Shown: positions 53,487 through 62,380, numbered from the stretch's first letter. The stretch is 64,000 nt of DNA from Deminuibacter soli (GCF_003412455.1 NZ_QTJU01000006.1:248001-312000); one strand, 5' to 3'. Translations and numbers: made by a program. The notes: generated from the sequence alone by a model not told the origin.

Positions 53487-54140
53487 ATGGCTTTAAAGGA
53501 TTATTATAAAATATTAGGCATTAGTCCGGCAGCATCTGCTGATGAGGTAAAAAAAGCTTACCGCAGGCTGGCGCTGCGCTATCATCCTGATAAAAATACC
53601 GGCAATCATATGGCTGAGCTCCATTTCAGGGAAGTAAAGGAAGCCTACGACACGCTTATTGATGCTGCCAAACGCGAGGCGTATAACTACGAGCGTTTTT
53701 ATCATTACCGTTTTTTGAACGAGCGGCCAATGGAGCATGGCATTACAGCCGACTGGATTGCCCGGCAAATGATAACGCTGGAAGAAACGGTACACCGCCA
53801 GGATTTTTTCCGCATTCATCATGATGCTTTGCTGTTTCAACTGCAACAACTGCTGAGCGAATATAACCTGGAAGTGGTGCAACGCAGCGAAAACCCGCAG
53901 GCCAATGTCAATATTGTAATACACGCACTCGCCTGTACAAGGCCCTTAAACCTGGCCTATACCCGGGCGGTTTGTGCCTTGTTGCAACAGGTAGCAGGTA
54001 CCGACACGTTGCTGTTGCAACGCATAAAGGATACCCTGAAACAGAAAAAACAACAGCAGCTCATCAACCGCAGCATATTGCCTGCGGCGGTGTTGGCTGT
54101 TTTACTGATTTTGTGGTTGATCATATCGGTTACACGATAG
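53487..54140 (+). CDS. DnaJ-domain membrane protein
   Basis: 217 aa. The J domain (residues 4-68) has DYYKILGISPAASADEVKKA and the HPD motif in RYHPDKNTGN that stimulates Hsp70 ATPase. No Gly/Phe or zinc region follows; instead there is a helical middle and one C-terminal membrane helix (about 196-214, ILPAAVLAVLLILWLIIS). It would recruit DnaK at the inner membrane for an unknown client. It is not full-length DnaJ. Confidence 0.88.
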   Translation: MALKDYYKILGISPAASADEVKKAYRRLALRYHPDKNTGNHMAELHFREVKEAYDTLIDAAKREAYNYERFYHYRFLNERPMEHGITADWIARQMITLEETVHRQDFFRIHHDALLFQLQQLLSEYNLEVVQRSENPQANVNIVIHALACTRPLNLAYTRAVCALLQQVAGTDTLLLQRIKDTLKQKKQQQLINRSILPAAVLAVLLILWLIISVTR

Positions 54141-54350
54141 GCTTTGCGGCGGAGAACAGCGGGAATTTTAACCGGACTAAAACCACCTGCACACTTGCCG
54201 TGTTGTACGAACATTTCTTTTGCCGCTTTTGTTTTAGCTATTGAACTGTGTAACCAAATGCAAACAAATAATCCACAAATGAGCATAAGTTATTTTAGGA
54301 GTTTAATGAAAAAATAATTTCATTTGTACTAAAACAGGGTAGCAATAGCA

Positions 54351-55217
54351 ATGGTGGAAACGAGAGAAATATCGGCCTTATTTACCTTAATCGACGACCC
54401 TGATGAAGAGGTTTTCAGCACGGTATCGCACCGGCTGGTTGGTTATGGAAGAGGCATCATACCCAATCTGGAAAACCTGTGGGAGAACTCGCCCAGCGAA
54501 TCTACCCAGGAAAGGATTGAGATGATTATCCATCGCCTGCACTTTTCTGACCTGGTGGTTGATTTTACCGAATGGAAAAACAGTGCCTACCACGATCTCC
54601 TGTTCGGCGCACTGCTGGTTGCCAAGTTCCAGTACCCCGATCTGCAAACCACACCCGTTCTCCAGGAAATAGAAAAAATACGCCGCAATGTATGGCTCGA
54701 GCTTAACAGCTATCTTACCCCGCTGGAGCAGGCCAATGTAATTTCGAGCATCGTATACAATTATTACAATCTCAAGGGCCAGGAAACCGTTTTCACCAAC
54801 CCGGATGATTTCTTTATCCACAAAACACTGCAGGCCAAAAAAGGCAATGCCCTGTCCAATGGCATCCTGTACCTTATTTTGTGCGAACTGCTCGATATCC
54901 CCGTAAGGGCCATACAAATTCCCAAGCATTTTGTGCTCGCGTTTTTCCACAACGATTACAATCCCGGCTCTACCAACGGCCAGCACAATATTCATTTTTA
55001 TGTAGATGCTGCCACCGGCCAGCCCTTCAGTCATACCGATATAGACCATTATTTCAAACGCCTCGATATCCGTTCTTCCGCACGTTTTTTTGAGCCCCTC
55101 AACCATGTGCGCATTATCCAGCACCTGCTGCAGAATCTGGCCAAGTGTTTCGACAGTCATCAAACTGCCTACAAGTACGATGAGCTGATGCATTTATGCC
55201 AGCTGCTGAACGACTAA
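54351..55217 (+). CDS. SirB1/transglutaminase-like family protein
   Basis: 288 aa. Matches the SirB1-type transglutaminase-like proteins: a helical N-terminus with HEAT-like pattern, then ANVISSIVYNYYNLKGQET, KGNALSNGILYLILCELLDI and PVRAIQIPKHFVLAF. In active transglutaminase folds a Cys sits in the position near NALSNGILY; here Ser/Asn is found, so the domain is probably a non-catalytic binding module. Function unknown. Confidence 0.75.
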   Translation: MVETREISALFTLIDDPDEEVFSTVSHRLVGYGRGIIPNLENLWENSPSESTQERIEMIIHRLHFSDLVVDFTEWKNSAYHDLLFGALLVAKFQYPDLQTTPVLQEIEKIRRNVWLELNSYLTPLEQANVISSIVYNYYNLKGQETVFTNPDDFFIHKTLQAKKGNALSNGILYLILCELLDIPVRAIQIPKHFVLAFFHNDYNPGSTNGQHNIHFYVDAATGQPFSHTDIDHYFKRLDIRSSARFFEPLNHVRIIQHLLQNLAKCFDSHQTAYKYDELMHLCQLLND

Positions 55218-55360
55218 GCTCCATTCTTTCTATTGCACATTTCTCCATTTTTGTTGTACAAACAGCGCCGGATTAACCGTTACAAGCCAAACAATACGCG
55301 GCCCCGCTTGTTGTGTGATGGACCATACTTACTTTTACTATTATTAAAAATTCTACAGCC

Positions 55361-55831
55361 ATGAATGCAAACATCGGACTATCGGAAGAACATAAGGCGG
55401 GATCGGTAAAGATCCTCGGCAGGATTCTCGCGGATGAATTTGTGTTGTACACAAAAACAAGGAATTTTCACTGGAACGTAGAAGGCTCCAACTTCGTTGA
55501 AATGCATACTTTTTATGAAAAAATGTATGATGAACTGGACGAGGTATTTGATGAAGTAGCTGAGCGCATCCGCATGCTCGGTCACTATTCACAGGGCCGT
55601 CTGAAAGACTTTTTACAGGTTACCAGCCTGCTGGAAGAAGAGTATACCAACGACCAGCAGAAACAATTGCAAAGCCTGCTGAGCGACCACGAAACAGTGA
55701 TTCGCCTGCTGCGCAATGATATTGATGAACTGCAGGACAAAATGCACGATGCCGGCAATGCCGACTTTGTGACCGGCTTGCTGAAACAGCACGAAAAATG
55801 GGCCTGGTTTATCAGAAGTTATCTCCGCTAA
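55361..55831 (+). CDS. dps: Dps-family DNA-binding ferritin
   Basis: 156 aa. Four-helix ferritin-like fold with the Dps ferroxidase motif at the subunit interface: NFHWNVEGSNFVEMH, FYEKMYDELDEVFDEVAER. It forms a dodecamer that oxidises and stores iron with hydrogen peroxide and shields DNA in stress. Residues C-terminal to helix D are short, with one Lys/Arg tail. It is a single-gene unit with a strong terminator shared with the convergent alkyltransferase gene. Confidence 0.92.
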   Translation: MNANIGLSEEHKAGSVKILGRILADEFVLYTKTRNFHWNVEGSNFVEMHTFYEKMYDELDEVFDEVAERIRMLGHYSQGRLKDFLQVTSLLEEEYTNDQQKQLQSLLSDHETVIRLLRNDIDELQDKMHDAGNADFVTGLLKQHEKWAWFIRSYLR

Positions 55832-55850
55832 TATCAGCCAAATGCATACA

Positions 55851-55881
55851 AAAAAGGCTGCCCTGTTGAGGGCAGCCTTTT
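55851..55881. terminator. Bidirectional terminator between dps and ogt
   Basis: AAAAAGGCTGCCC / GGGCAGCCTTTT with a 6-base loop. The A-run on the left serves the minus-strand gene ending at 55900; the T-run serves dps. Confidence 0.85.
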
Positions 55882-55899
55882 ATGCTTTATACGAAATAT

Positions 55900-56397
55900 T
55901 CAGAAGAGGGTTTGAACGCCATGGGCGACCTTCATTTCATGTTCGAGCAGCCATTTTTTGCGCCAGAGGCCACCGGCATAACCTACCAGGGTGTGGTTGC
56001 TGCCAATAACGCGGTGGCAGGGCACTACAATGGCTATATGGTTTTTACCGTTGGTGGATGCTGCCGCGCGGATGCTTTTTACATCGCCGAGGCGTTTGGC
56101 CAGGTCCATATAACTGATGGTTTTGCCGAAGCTGATATTAAGCAGCTCACTCCATACTTTTTGCTGAAACTCGGTACCTTCCTGGTACACGGGAATGTCG
56201 AACACGCGGCGCTTGCCGTTGAAAAATTCAATCAGTTCCTCTGTACACTGGTGCATTACCTCTGAAATGCCTGGCTCGCCATGTTCTACCTGTTCCTGTT
56301 TATCAATAAAGCTGATTTCGGCTATATACTGGTCTGTACCGCCGATTTTCAGCATACCCACAGGGCTTTGGTAATATGTGTAGTACAGTGGCGGCAT
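55900..56397 (-). CDS. ogt: Methylated-DNA-[protein]-cysteine S-methyltransferase
   Basis: 165 aa. Removes O6-alkyl groups from guanine by a suicide transfer to the Cys of IVVPCHRVIG. Other family residues: TEFQQKVWSELLNISFGKTISYMDLA with the helix-turn-helix, and LVGYAGGLWRKKWLL. Its ATG overlaps the TGA of the decayed csaA gene (TGATG), so the pair once formed an operon. A second alkyltransferase, fused to an AraC domain, is encoded 400 bp upstream on the same strand. Confidence 0.92.
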   Translation of the reverse strand: MPPLYYTYYQSPVGMLKIGGTDQYIAEISFIDKQEQVEHGEPGISEVMHQCTEELIEFFNGKRRVFDIPVYQEGTEFQQKVWSELLNISFGKTISYMDLAKRLGDVKSIRAAASTNGKNHIAIVVPCHRVIGSNHTLVGYAGGLWRKKWLLEHEMKVAHGVQTLF

Positions 56398-56603
56398 CAG
56401 TTTATTTTAGCGCCGTTGGGCGTGGTGCCTCGCGGCGCTATTAAAATTACTTGTTTATTTTCATCATATACACCCAATACCAGGCATTCGCTGAAAAAGT
56501 TGGCGATTTTTTGGGCGGAAAATTCACCACCGCAATACCTATGTACCAACAAGCTGCTCGCTGGTATAATGATGGGTGATCAGTCGGCGCGAGGCCTTAC
56601 AAG
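56397..56603 (-). pseudogene. csaA: csaA remnant with nonsense and frameshift lesions
   Basis: Pieces of the C-terminal half of a CsaA-type tRNA-binding-domain protein lie in successive frames: ITHHYTSEQLVGT then a TAG, next IAVVNFPPK in another frame, then KIANFFSECLVLGVYDENKQ and ILIAPRGTTPNGAKIN ending in the TGA that overlaps ogt. A C-to-T change (CAG to TAG), one lost base before IAVV, and one lost A in the run after CCGCCC explain the breaks. Upstream of about 56,603 the gene is replaced by the heptad repeat of composite element A. CsaA is a small export-related chaperone in some bacteria. Recognition is by motif memory. Confidence 0.65.
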
Positions 56604-56815
56604 CCATCGAGAATCGAGAATCGACAGCCGGGATGATTGCAGCGAATCTTGGTGCCCCCACCGTTGCCGTTGCCCGGTGTCCCCACCGGCAACGAATCTC
56701 CGCTCCGATAAAAACCTCCGCTAAGGTTGCTCACCACTCACCACTGACCACTCACTAAATTCATTCACTATTGCCTATTCACTATTCACCAGTAATCTCC
56801 CTCACTCCCCCTGCT
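56604..56815 (+). repeat. Composite repeat element, copy A
   Basis: In order: GAATCGA heptads (56,611-56,631), GATGATTGCAGCGAATC, TTGGTGCCCCCACC, a stem-loop at 56669-56693 (GTTGCCCGGTG / CACCGGCAAC, TCCC loop), CGAATCTCCGCTCCGAT, CTCACCA heptads (56,729-56,757), TATTCAC-type heptads (56,765-56,790), and CAGTAATCTCCCTCACTCCC. Copy B at 51.93-52.07 kb has the same order in reverse orientation. This copy replaces the 5' half of csaA and overlaps the 3' end of the Ada-like gene. Confidence 0.78.
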
Positions 56816-57647
56816 CTTCGCCAAACACCCGCGCGGCCTCCCAGCCCAGCATGGCTTTTTTGCGGGCCGCGCCCCAGTGATACTGGCCGGTGATGCCGGA
56901 AGAGCGGATGACCCTGTGACAGGGAATAAGATAAGCAACCGGGTTATCACCCACTGCTGTACCCACTGCCCGCGCTGCCATGGGCATCTGGATAGCCGAG
57001 GCTATGGTGCCATAGGTTTGCACGCCGCCGCTGGGAATATGCAGCAGGGCCTCCCACACTTTTAACTGGAACGGGGTGCCTTTGAGATGCAGTTTAATGG
57101 CCGGTAAATCGTGCCGGTTTTGCTCAAACAAATGCAGGGCGCTTTGCTGGATGTGTGTTTTACGCTGTACCAGCCTGGCGCGCGGGAAGGCTTTTTGCAG
57201 GGCAAATGGTACATCTTCATCATCCCACAGGAACGACATATGGCAGATGCCCTTCATGGTAGATGCAATGAGGCAAGGCCCGAAAGGTGTGTCGTACACA
57301 GCATAATCTATCACCAGGCTTTCGCCGCCGTTTTTGTACTCACCGGGTGTCATGCCCTCGATGGATACAAACAGGTCGTGCAGGCGGCTGGTGCCGGAGA
57401 GGCCGGTTTCAAAACTTACATCGGCCAGGGATTGCTGTTTGCGCAGCAGTTCTTTGGCGTATTGCAGGGAGATGTACTGGGTAAATTTTTTAGGACTAAC
57501 ACCTGCCCATTCCTTAAACAGCCGTTGAAAATGAAACGGGCTTAAGTGAACGGCGGCAGCAACGGCATCGAGGTCCGGCTGCTCTTTGAAGTGATCGCTG
57601 ATGTATTGTATAGCCTCGGCTATGCGTTGGTAATCGATGTTGTTCAT
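56802..57647 (-). CDS. Ada-like regulator / O6-methylguanine-DNA methyltransferase
   Basis: 281 aa. Residues 1-105 are an AraC-type helix-turn-helix domain (LDAVAAAVHLSPFHFQRLFK and SLADVSFETGLSGTSRLHDLF), and 115-270 the alkyltransferase with acceptor Cys in YLIPCHRVIRSSG. The N-terminal zinc-dependent phosphotriester domain of E. coli Ada is missing, so it cannot be switched on by that route; it is Ada's C-terminal half plus HTH, as in other Bacteroidota. It repairs alkylated guanine and may control alkylation genes. The final codons and stop lie at the edge of composite repeat A. Confidence 0.88.
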   Translation of the reverse strand: MNNIDYQRIAEAIQYISDHFKEQPDLDAVAAAVHLSPFHFQRLFKEWAGVSPKKFTQYISLQYAKELLRKQQSLADVSFETGLSGTSRLHDLFVSIEGMTPGEYKNGGESLVIDYAVYDTPFGPCLIASTMKGICHMSFLWDDEDVPFALQKAFPRARLVQRKTHIQQSALHLFEQNRHDLPAIKLHLKGTPFQLKVWEALLHIPSGGVQTYGTIASAIQMPMAARAVGTAVGDNPVAYLIPCHRVIRSSGITGQYHWGAARKKAMLGWEAARVFGEEQGE

Positions 57648-57693
57648 AAACCAAAATTACAGCGGGGTGCAGGCGGTTTCAACCCGCTTCTTG

Positions 57694-58182
57694 CTACATA
57701 TCGTCGCTGGTAAAACTCAGCGGCAACAGCATGCCGGCGCGTTCCACCACATATATTTTCCCTTCTTGTCCGCCCATGATTAACCGGATGGGATGCAGCA
57801 TACGGGCCTCATACTCAACCATTGTTTGCCTGCAGATACCGCAGGGCGTAATGGGGTGACTGCTGGCACCGTTGTGGTTATGGTAGCTGATGGCCATGGT
57901 GTCGATCTCGGTTTTGTGATCGGGGTACAGCGATGAAATGGTGGAAAGCAGGGTGCGTTCTGCACAGATGCCCACCGGGTAGCTGGCGTTTTCCTGGTTG
58001 GTACCGGCAACCGTATCACCATTGGTCATACGGGCTACTGCTGCTACATGAAAATTGGAATAAGGTGCATAGGCATGTTCAGTGGCTGCCCTGGCTGCAC
58101 GCAACAATTCGGCATCTTTGGGTGCCAGTTCGCTGATATCGGCATACTCTTCAAAAGCAAAATGATATTGCTGGGCTTTCAT
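57694..58182 (-). CDS. cdd: Cytidine deaminase
   Basis: 162 aa, homotetrameric type. Converts cytidine/deoxycytidine to uridine forms in pyrimidine salvage. The zinc-site motifs are both present: VGICAERTLLS (Cys-Ala-Glu) and TPCGICRQTMVEY. APYSNFHVAAVA is the usual N-terminal pattern. It lies 46 bp upstream of the Ada-like gene on the same strand. Confidence 0.92.
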   Translation of the reverse strand: MKAQQYHFAFEEYADISELAPKDAELLRAARAATEHAYAPYSNFHVAAVARMTNGDTVAGTNQENASYPVGICAERTLLSTISSLYPDHKTEIDTMAISYHNHNGASSHPITPCGICRQTMVEYEARMLHPIRLIMGGQEGKIYVVERAGMLLPLSFTSDDM

Positions 58183-58280
58183 ACAGTTCCTTCTTTAGAT
58201 AAAAAATCCCCATAGCGATAGCTATGAGGACCCCTTACGGTGAATGAAGTTAAGGCAAAAAAGCCGGGAAACCAAAGAAA

Positions 58281-58310
58281 GCTGCGAGCTGCGAGCTTCG
58301 AGCTTCGAGC
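58281..58310. repeat. Heptad repeat (GCTGCGA/GCTTCGA type)
   Basis: GCTGCGA, GCTGCGA, GCTTCGA, GCTTCGA then GCG, in exact 7-bp register, between cdd and the signal peptidase gene. Confidence 0.8.
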
Positions 58311-58339
58311 GTTTATGGAGGCGTCTTTATTGCAGAATG

Positions 58340-58354
58340 CCGGTGGGACACCGG
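58340..58354. repeat. Stem-loop related to the TCCC-loop repeats
   Basis: CCGGTG-GGA-CACCGG; on the minus strand the loop reads TCC. An outer pairing GAATGCC / GGCATTC encloses it (58,335-58,365). It resembles the stem-loops at 51984 and 56669. Confidence 0.55.
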
Positions 58355-58370
58355 CCCTGGCATTCAAAAG

Positions 58371-58407
58371 AAAAGCCCCGCCCCGGCTAAGCCGGGACGG
58401 GGCTTTT
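58371..58407 (-). terminator. Terminator of the signal peptidase gene
   Basis: AAAAGCCCCGCCCCGGC / GCCGGGACGGGGCTTTT with loop TAA, about 105 bp beyond the minus-strand stop codon at 58511; T-runs exist on both strands. The heptad array lies between the stop codon and this hairpin. Confidence 0.75.
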
Positions 58408-58409
58408 AT

Positions 58410-58515
58410 TATTCACTATTCACTATTGACTATTCACTATTCACCAGTGATCTTCCACTCACCACTCACCACTCACCACTCACTACTCACTACTCACTAC
58501 TCACCACTCACTACT
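58410..58515. repeat. Long heptad array (TATTCAC and CCACTCA types) ending in a stop codon
   Basis: Five TATTCAC/TATTGAC units (58,410-58,444), a CAGTGATCTT spacer, then about eight CCACTCA/CTACTCA units. The TAG of the signal peptidase gene (58511-58513, minus strand) lies within the last CTACTTG unit. Confidence 0.85.
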
Positions 58516-60019
58516 TGATGCTCCTGAAAATCCTGTTCCAGCGCGGACTGCCATTCCAGCTGAACCAGATTAGCGAAGCGCGGCCTACGATATTGGTTTC
58601 CGGTACAAACCCCCAGAAACGGCTGTCCTGGCTGCGGTGGCGGTTATCCCCCATCATCCAGTAATAATCGTACTGGAAAGTATAGGTGGTAGCTGGCTTG
58701 CCGTTGATGATAAAGCTGCCGTTGTTTTCCTGTAAGGTATTGTGCTCGTACGTATCAATAATGCGCCTGTACACGGCAATATTGGCTGCCGTAAGGGTTA
58801 CGGTAACACCTTTCTGCGGCACTACCAGCGGACCAAAGTTATCCGGGCTCCATTTGAAATGATCATTGTCGTAAGGGAACGTAGCACCATTGTTATAAAT
58901 GTAAGGTTCTATGCTTTTGAAGTTGGGCTGTTTTTTTACCAGCTCGGCTTCTTCCGGCGTCATGTTAATCAGGTAGGCATTGCCTTTGGCGCCGTAAACA
59001 CTCATGTGACCGCCATTATCATTGGGATCGGCGATACCGAGTGATTTCTGCAGAAACTCTTCACTGAACGGTGTGCCATTGGTTTCTACCACATAATCTG
59101 TTTGTGAGGCAGGCGGTACAAAAGCAGGTTTATCGTTAATGTACAACACGCTGTTGCGCAATTCCAGCTTATCGCCCGGAATAGCAGTACAACGTTTGAT
59201 GTAGTTATCGGTTTTATCCATCGGGTGCACCAGGATGGGATATTCAGCCATCAGCTTTTCGCGGTCTCCATTGTAAGAGGTGCGCAGCACATCGTAATAA
59301 GGATTGGCAGAACCAAAATCGGGCAGGTTGATAATGGTATCACCTGCAGGGAAGTTGAACACCACCACATCATTTCTTTCCACCTTGCTAAAGCCGGGCA
59401 GGCGTTTGTAAGGTACCTGTACCCATTTAACATAGGAAGGCATGGTTTTGCTGAAAGGCATGGTATTGTGTACAAAGGGAAAACTGATGGGTGTTTGCGG
59501 CAGGCGTGAGCCGTAGCTCATTTTATTTACAAACAGGAAATCATTTACCAGCAGGGTTTTCTCCATACTCTCGGTAGGTATGGTATATGCTTCAAAAATA
59601 AAGGTGCGGATAAGCGTGGCAGCCACGATGGCGAAAACAGCTGCGTCGATCCATTCACGCGTGGGCGATTTATGGTATTTTTTAACCGCTTCGTGCCCTA
59701 CCCATTTTTCATTGGGCGAAAAGCCGAGGTAAGGAAAATAGATAAAGGGCAGAAATACCGCCGCTGTATGATGCAGCAGGGAAAAACGGCCAAAATGCAT
59801 CACAAAAATGATGCAGAGCCAAATGGTAACAAACTGCCCTGCTATTGGTATCAGCTGCAGCCAGAACCATACTTTGCGCAGCCCTGTTTTTTCTACTATC
59901 AACCAGGTGTTGTACACAGGCACCAGTGCTTTCCAGGGTTCAATCCCTGCTTTCTTAAACATGCCATACATACCTAAATGCCAGCCGATCGTTGCAACGA
60001 TGAAAATAATCCAACCCAT
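58511..60019 (-). CDS. lepB: Signal peptidase I with N-terminal membrane domain
   Basis: 502 aa, much longer than the 320 aa of E. coli LepB but typical of Bacteroidota. Residues 1-100 form several membrane segments (DUF5684-like domain: GWIIFIVATIGWHLGMYGMF). The catalytic part has the nucleophile Ser151 in YTIPTESMEKTLL, general base Lys275 in DNYIKRCTAIPGD, and the box E motif YYWMMGDNRHRSQDSRFWGF. An insertion of about 130 residues separates these boxes. It cleaves signal peptides of exported proteins such as the glycosidases in this window. Its stop codon lies in a heptad array. Confidence 0.92.
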   Translation of the reverse strand: MGWIIFIVATIGWHLGMYGMFKKAGIEPWKALVPVYNTWLIVEKTGLRKVWFWLQLIPIAGQFVTIWLCIIFVMHFGRFSLLHHTAAVFLPFIYFPYLGFSPNEKWVGHEAVKKYHKSPTREWIDAAVFAIVAATLIRTFIFEAYTIPTESMEKTLLVNDFLFVNKMSYGSRLPQTPISFPFVHNTMPFSKTMPSYVKWVQVPYKRLPGFSKVERNDVVVFNFPAGDTIINLPDFGSANPYYDVLRTSYNGDREKLMAEYPILVHPMDKTDNYIKRCTAIPGDKLELRNSVLYINDKPAFVPPASQTDYVVETNGTPFSEEFLQKSLGIADPNDNGGHMSVYGAKGNAYLINMTPEEAELVKKQPNFKSIEPYIYNNGATFPYDNDHFKWSPDNFGPLVVPQKGVTVTLTAANIAVYRRIIDTYEHNTLQENNGSFIINGKPATTYTFQYDYYWMMGDNRHRSQDSRFWGFVPETNIVGRASLIWFSWNGSPRWNRIFRSIK

Positions 60020-60299
60020 AGTTTTTAATTAGTGCCAACAAAAATACCATTCTGACGCATCCGGCCAAATCCGGTTTTGCCTGCCATGGCTTAAACAGGA
60101 ACGAAAAGTAATCCTTTTGCCGGCTGTAAACAAAAAATGTACTGTACCGTTTGTATTATTACGGTCGCTTTTATTACAAATAAAATGTGAAATCATTTAC
60201 CAACGGTATCCTTGCCATTTCCTGCCCATGTTCACCACTGTTCTGCACAGGCGTGCCAGGCTGCCGGCGTTTTTTCAAGGCACATAGAAAATATCCGGA

Positions 60300-61169
60300 A
60301 TGCACGCGTTTACAATTAAAGACATGGAAAACCTCAGCGGTATAAAAGCGCATACCCTGCGTATCTGGGAGCAGCGCTACCGGCTGATGATACCGAAAAG
60401 AGGAGACAGTAACCACCGCGTATATGATAATGAAGACCTGAAGCAGCTGCTGCGTATCTCGTTCCTGTATCACAACGGCTTTAAAATTTCACATATCGCC
60501 CGCCTGCAGCAGGATGCACTGAAAGCCCTTGCACTGAACCAGCTACAGCGCAAACCTTTTGGCAGCCTGCAAAACCAGCTGCTGGAAGCAATGATTGATT
60601 TTGATGATCTCAGTTTTTCACAAGCCCTTAACTATGCCATGCGGCAACTGGGCGTGGAAGAATGCATGTTGCAGGTGGTGTATCCTTACCTGGAAAAAAC
60701 CGGCCTGTTCTGGCTTACCAACAGCGCCATGCCGGTGCAGGAGCATTTTGCCAGCAATATTATACGTCACCGGCTGCTTACCGAAATAGACGCGCTGCCC
60801 CGCGCTACAGGCAGCCCGCAGCGCTACCTGCTGTTTACCCCGCCGGGCGAACACCATGAAATACCCTTGCTGTTTATTTACTATATGCTTAAGAAAGCCG
60901 GGAAAAACGTGCTGTATGCAGGCGCCGGCATAGACACAGACACTTTGCAGTTAATTGCCGGGCGACCGGTTACGCATCTCTTTTACTACCAGATCACCAA
61001 CTTTATGAAGCAGCAGCCCGAAGAATATGCCAGCCGGCTTTGCCAGGATTTCAGCACACAGCAGGTGGTTGCTGGCGGACCGGTTACCCGGCAAATCACC
61101 AACCGTTTACCCAACCTTACGGTACTCAATTCCCTGCAAAGCCAGCTGGACTACCTGCGGAAGGTTTGA
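60300..61169 (+). CDS. MerR-family regulator with B12-binding domain (CarH/LitR-like)
   Basis: 289 aa. The N-terminal MerR helix-turn-helix is FTIKDMENLSGIKAHTLRIWE, followed by the cobalamin-binding helical domain with FWLTNSAMPVQEHFASNII, matching the W...EH pattern of CarH that caps the upper face of B12, and a Rossmann domain. The usual ExHxxG/DxHxxG lower-ligand motif is GEHHEIP, keeping His but changing the Gly. Such proteins sense adenosylcobalamin and light and repress carotenoid or photoprotection genes; none are adjacent, so its targets are elsewhere. The stop codon lies in a heptad array. Confidence 0.82.
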   Translation: MHAFTIKDMENLSGIKAHTLRIWEQRYRLMIPKRGDSNHRVYDNEDLKQLLRISFLYHNGFKISHIARLQQDALKALALNQLQRKPFGSLQNQLLEAMIDFDDLSFSQALNYAMRQLGVEECMLQVVYPYLEKTGLFWLTNSAMPVQEHFASNIIRHRLLTEIDALPRATGSPQRYLLFTPPGEHHEIPLLFIYYMLKKAGKNVLYAGAGIDTDTLQLIAGRPVTHLFYYQITNFMKQQPEEYASRLCQDFSTQQVVAGGPVTRQITNRLPNLTVLNSLQSQLDYLRKV

Positions 61170-61191
61170 CGTTTAATGTTTGAAGTTTAAT
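61164..61191. repeat. Heptad repeat (GTTTGAC/GTTTAAT type) at the MerR stop codon
   Basis: GTTTGAC, GTTTAAT, GTTTGAA, GTTTAAT in exact register. The TGA of the MerR gene (61167-61169) is inside the first unit, and the thiolase stop is at 61193, so the array fills the whole space between the convergent genes. Confidence 0.85.
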
Positions 61192-61192
61192 A

Positions 61193-62380
61193 TTACTCCC
61201 CTCTCATGAGCACCATGGCGCTGGCGCCACCGCCGCCGTTGCAGATACCTGCTGCGCCGTAACGGGCATTGTGCTGTTGTAAAATATGTACAAGGGTAAC
61301 CACGATGCGCGCGCCACTGCAACCCAGCGGGTGGCCGAGGGATACAGCGCCGCCATGTACATTTACTTTTGCTGCATCCAGCCCCATTTTTTGCGTGTTG
61401 GCGATACCTACCACCGAAAAGGCTTCGTTCAGTTCAATAAAATCCATGTCTTTCAGTTGCAGTCCGGCTTTCTCCACTGCTTTGGGCACGGCGAGGGAGG
61501 GCGTGGTGGTAAACCATTCAGGCGCCTGTTCGGCATCGGCATAGCTTTTTATAATGGCCAGCGGTTTTAATCCCAGTGCGTTTGCTTTTTCGCTGCTCAT
61601 GAGCACAACAGCGGCAGCGCCATCGTTCATGGTGCTGGCATTGGCAGCGGTAACCGTACCTTCCTTCTGGAAAGCAGGTTTTAACTCAGGTATTTTATCG
61701 AATTTAACATTGTAAGGTTCTTCATCTTTGTCAAACTTCAGTGCATCGCCCTTGCGCTGCGGTATCATCACCGGCACCACTTCAGCAGCAAAATGGCCGT
61801 TGGCCCATGCGGCCTGGCTTCTTTTGTAACTTTCAATGGCAAAAGCATCCTGCTCTTCACGGCTAATATGACAATCTTTTGCACACAACTCAGCTGCATT
61901 ACCCATGGCATATTGGTGATATACGTCGGTGAGGCCATCTTTAGACAGTCCATCGGTGAGGGTTACATCGCCGTATTTGTTACCCCAGCGGGTATTGGCT
62001 GCGTAATAGGGCACATTGCTCATGCTTTCCATACCACCGGCCACAACAATATCCGCATCGCCCAGTAAAATACTTTGCGCGCCCTGGGCAATGGCTTTCA
62101 TGCCGCTGGCGCAGACTTTATTTACCGTGGTACAGATCACGGCATCGGGTAAACCGGCGAGTTTGGCTGCTTGGCGGGCAGGCGCCTGGCCCATATTTGC
62201 CTGTAATACACAACCCATCAGCACCTCCTGCACCTGGGCAGGTTCAATACCAGCCTGTTGTACAGCAGCCTTAATGGCAATAGCGCCCAGCTGCGGGGCC
62301 TGGAAATCTTTTAACGATCCGCCAAAACTGCCGATCGGCGTACGAACGGCGGAAACAATATAAACAACTCTGTTCTGCAT
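61193..62380 (-). CDS. Acetyl-CoA C-acetyltransferase (thiolase)
   Basis: 395 aa, full-length type II thiolase. It condenses two acetyl-CoA or cleaves 3-ketoacyl-CoA. The acylation Cys lies in [16 protein letters not shown], and the C-terminal motifs include [20 protein letters not shown] and [23 protein letters not shown] is another family signature. It lies alone; no beta-oxidation genes are adjacent. Confidence 0.93.
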   Translation of the reverse strand: MQNRVVYIVSAVRTPIGSFGGSLKDFQAPQLGAIAIKAAVQQAGIEPAQVQEVLMGCVLQANMGQAPARQAAKLAGLPDAVICTTVNKVCASGMKAIAQGAQSILLGDADIVVAGGMESMSNVPYYAANTRWGNKYGDVTLTDGLSKDGLTDVYHQYAMGNAAELCAKDCHISREEQDAFAIESYKRSQAAWANGHFAAEVVPVMIPQRKGDALKFDKDEEPYNVKFDKIPELKPAFQKEGTVTAANASTMNDGAAAVVLMSSEKANALGLKPLAIIKSYADAEQAPEWFTTTPSLAVPKAVEKAGLQLKDMDFIELNEAFSVVGIANTQKMGLDAAKVNVHGGAVSLGHPLGCSGARIVVTLVHILQQHNARYGAAGICNGGGGASAMVLMRGE

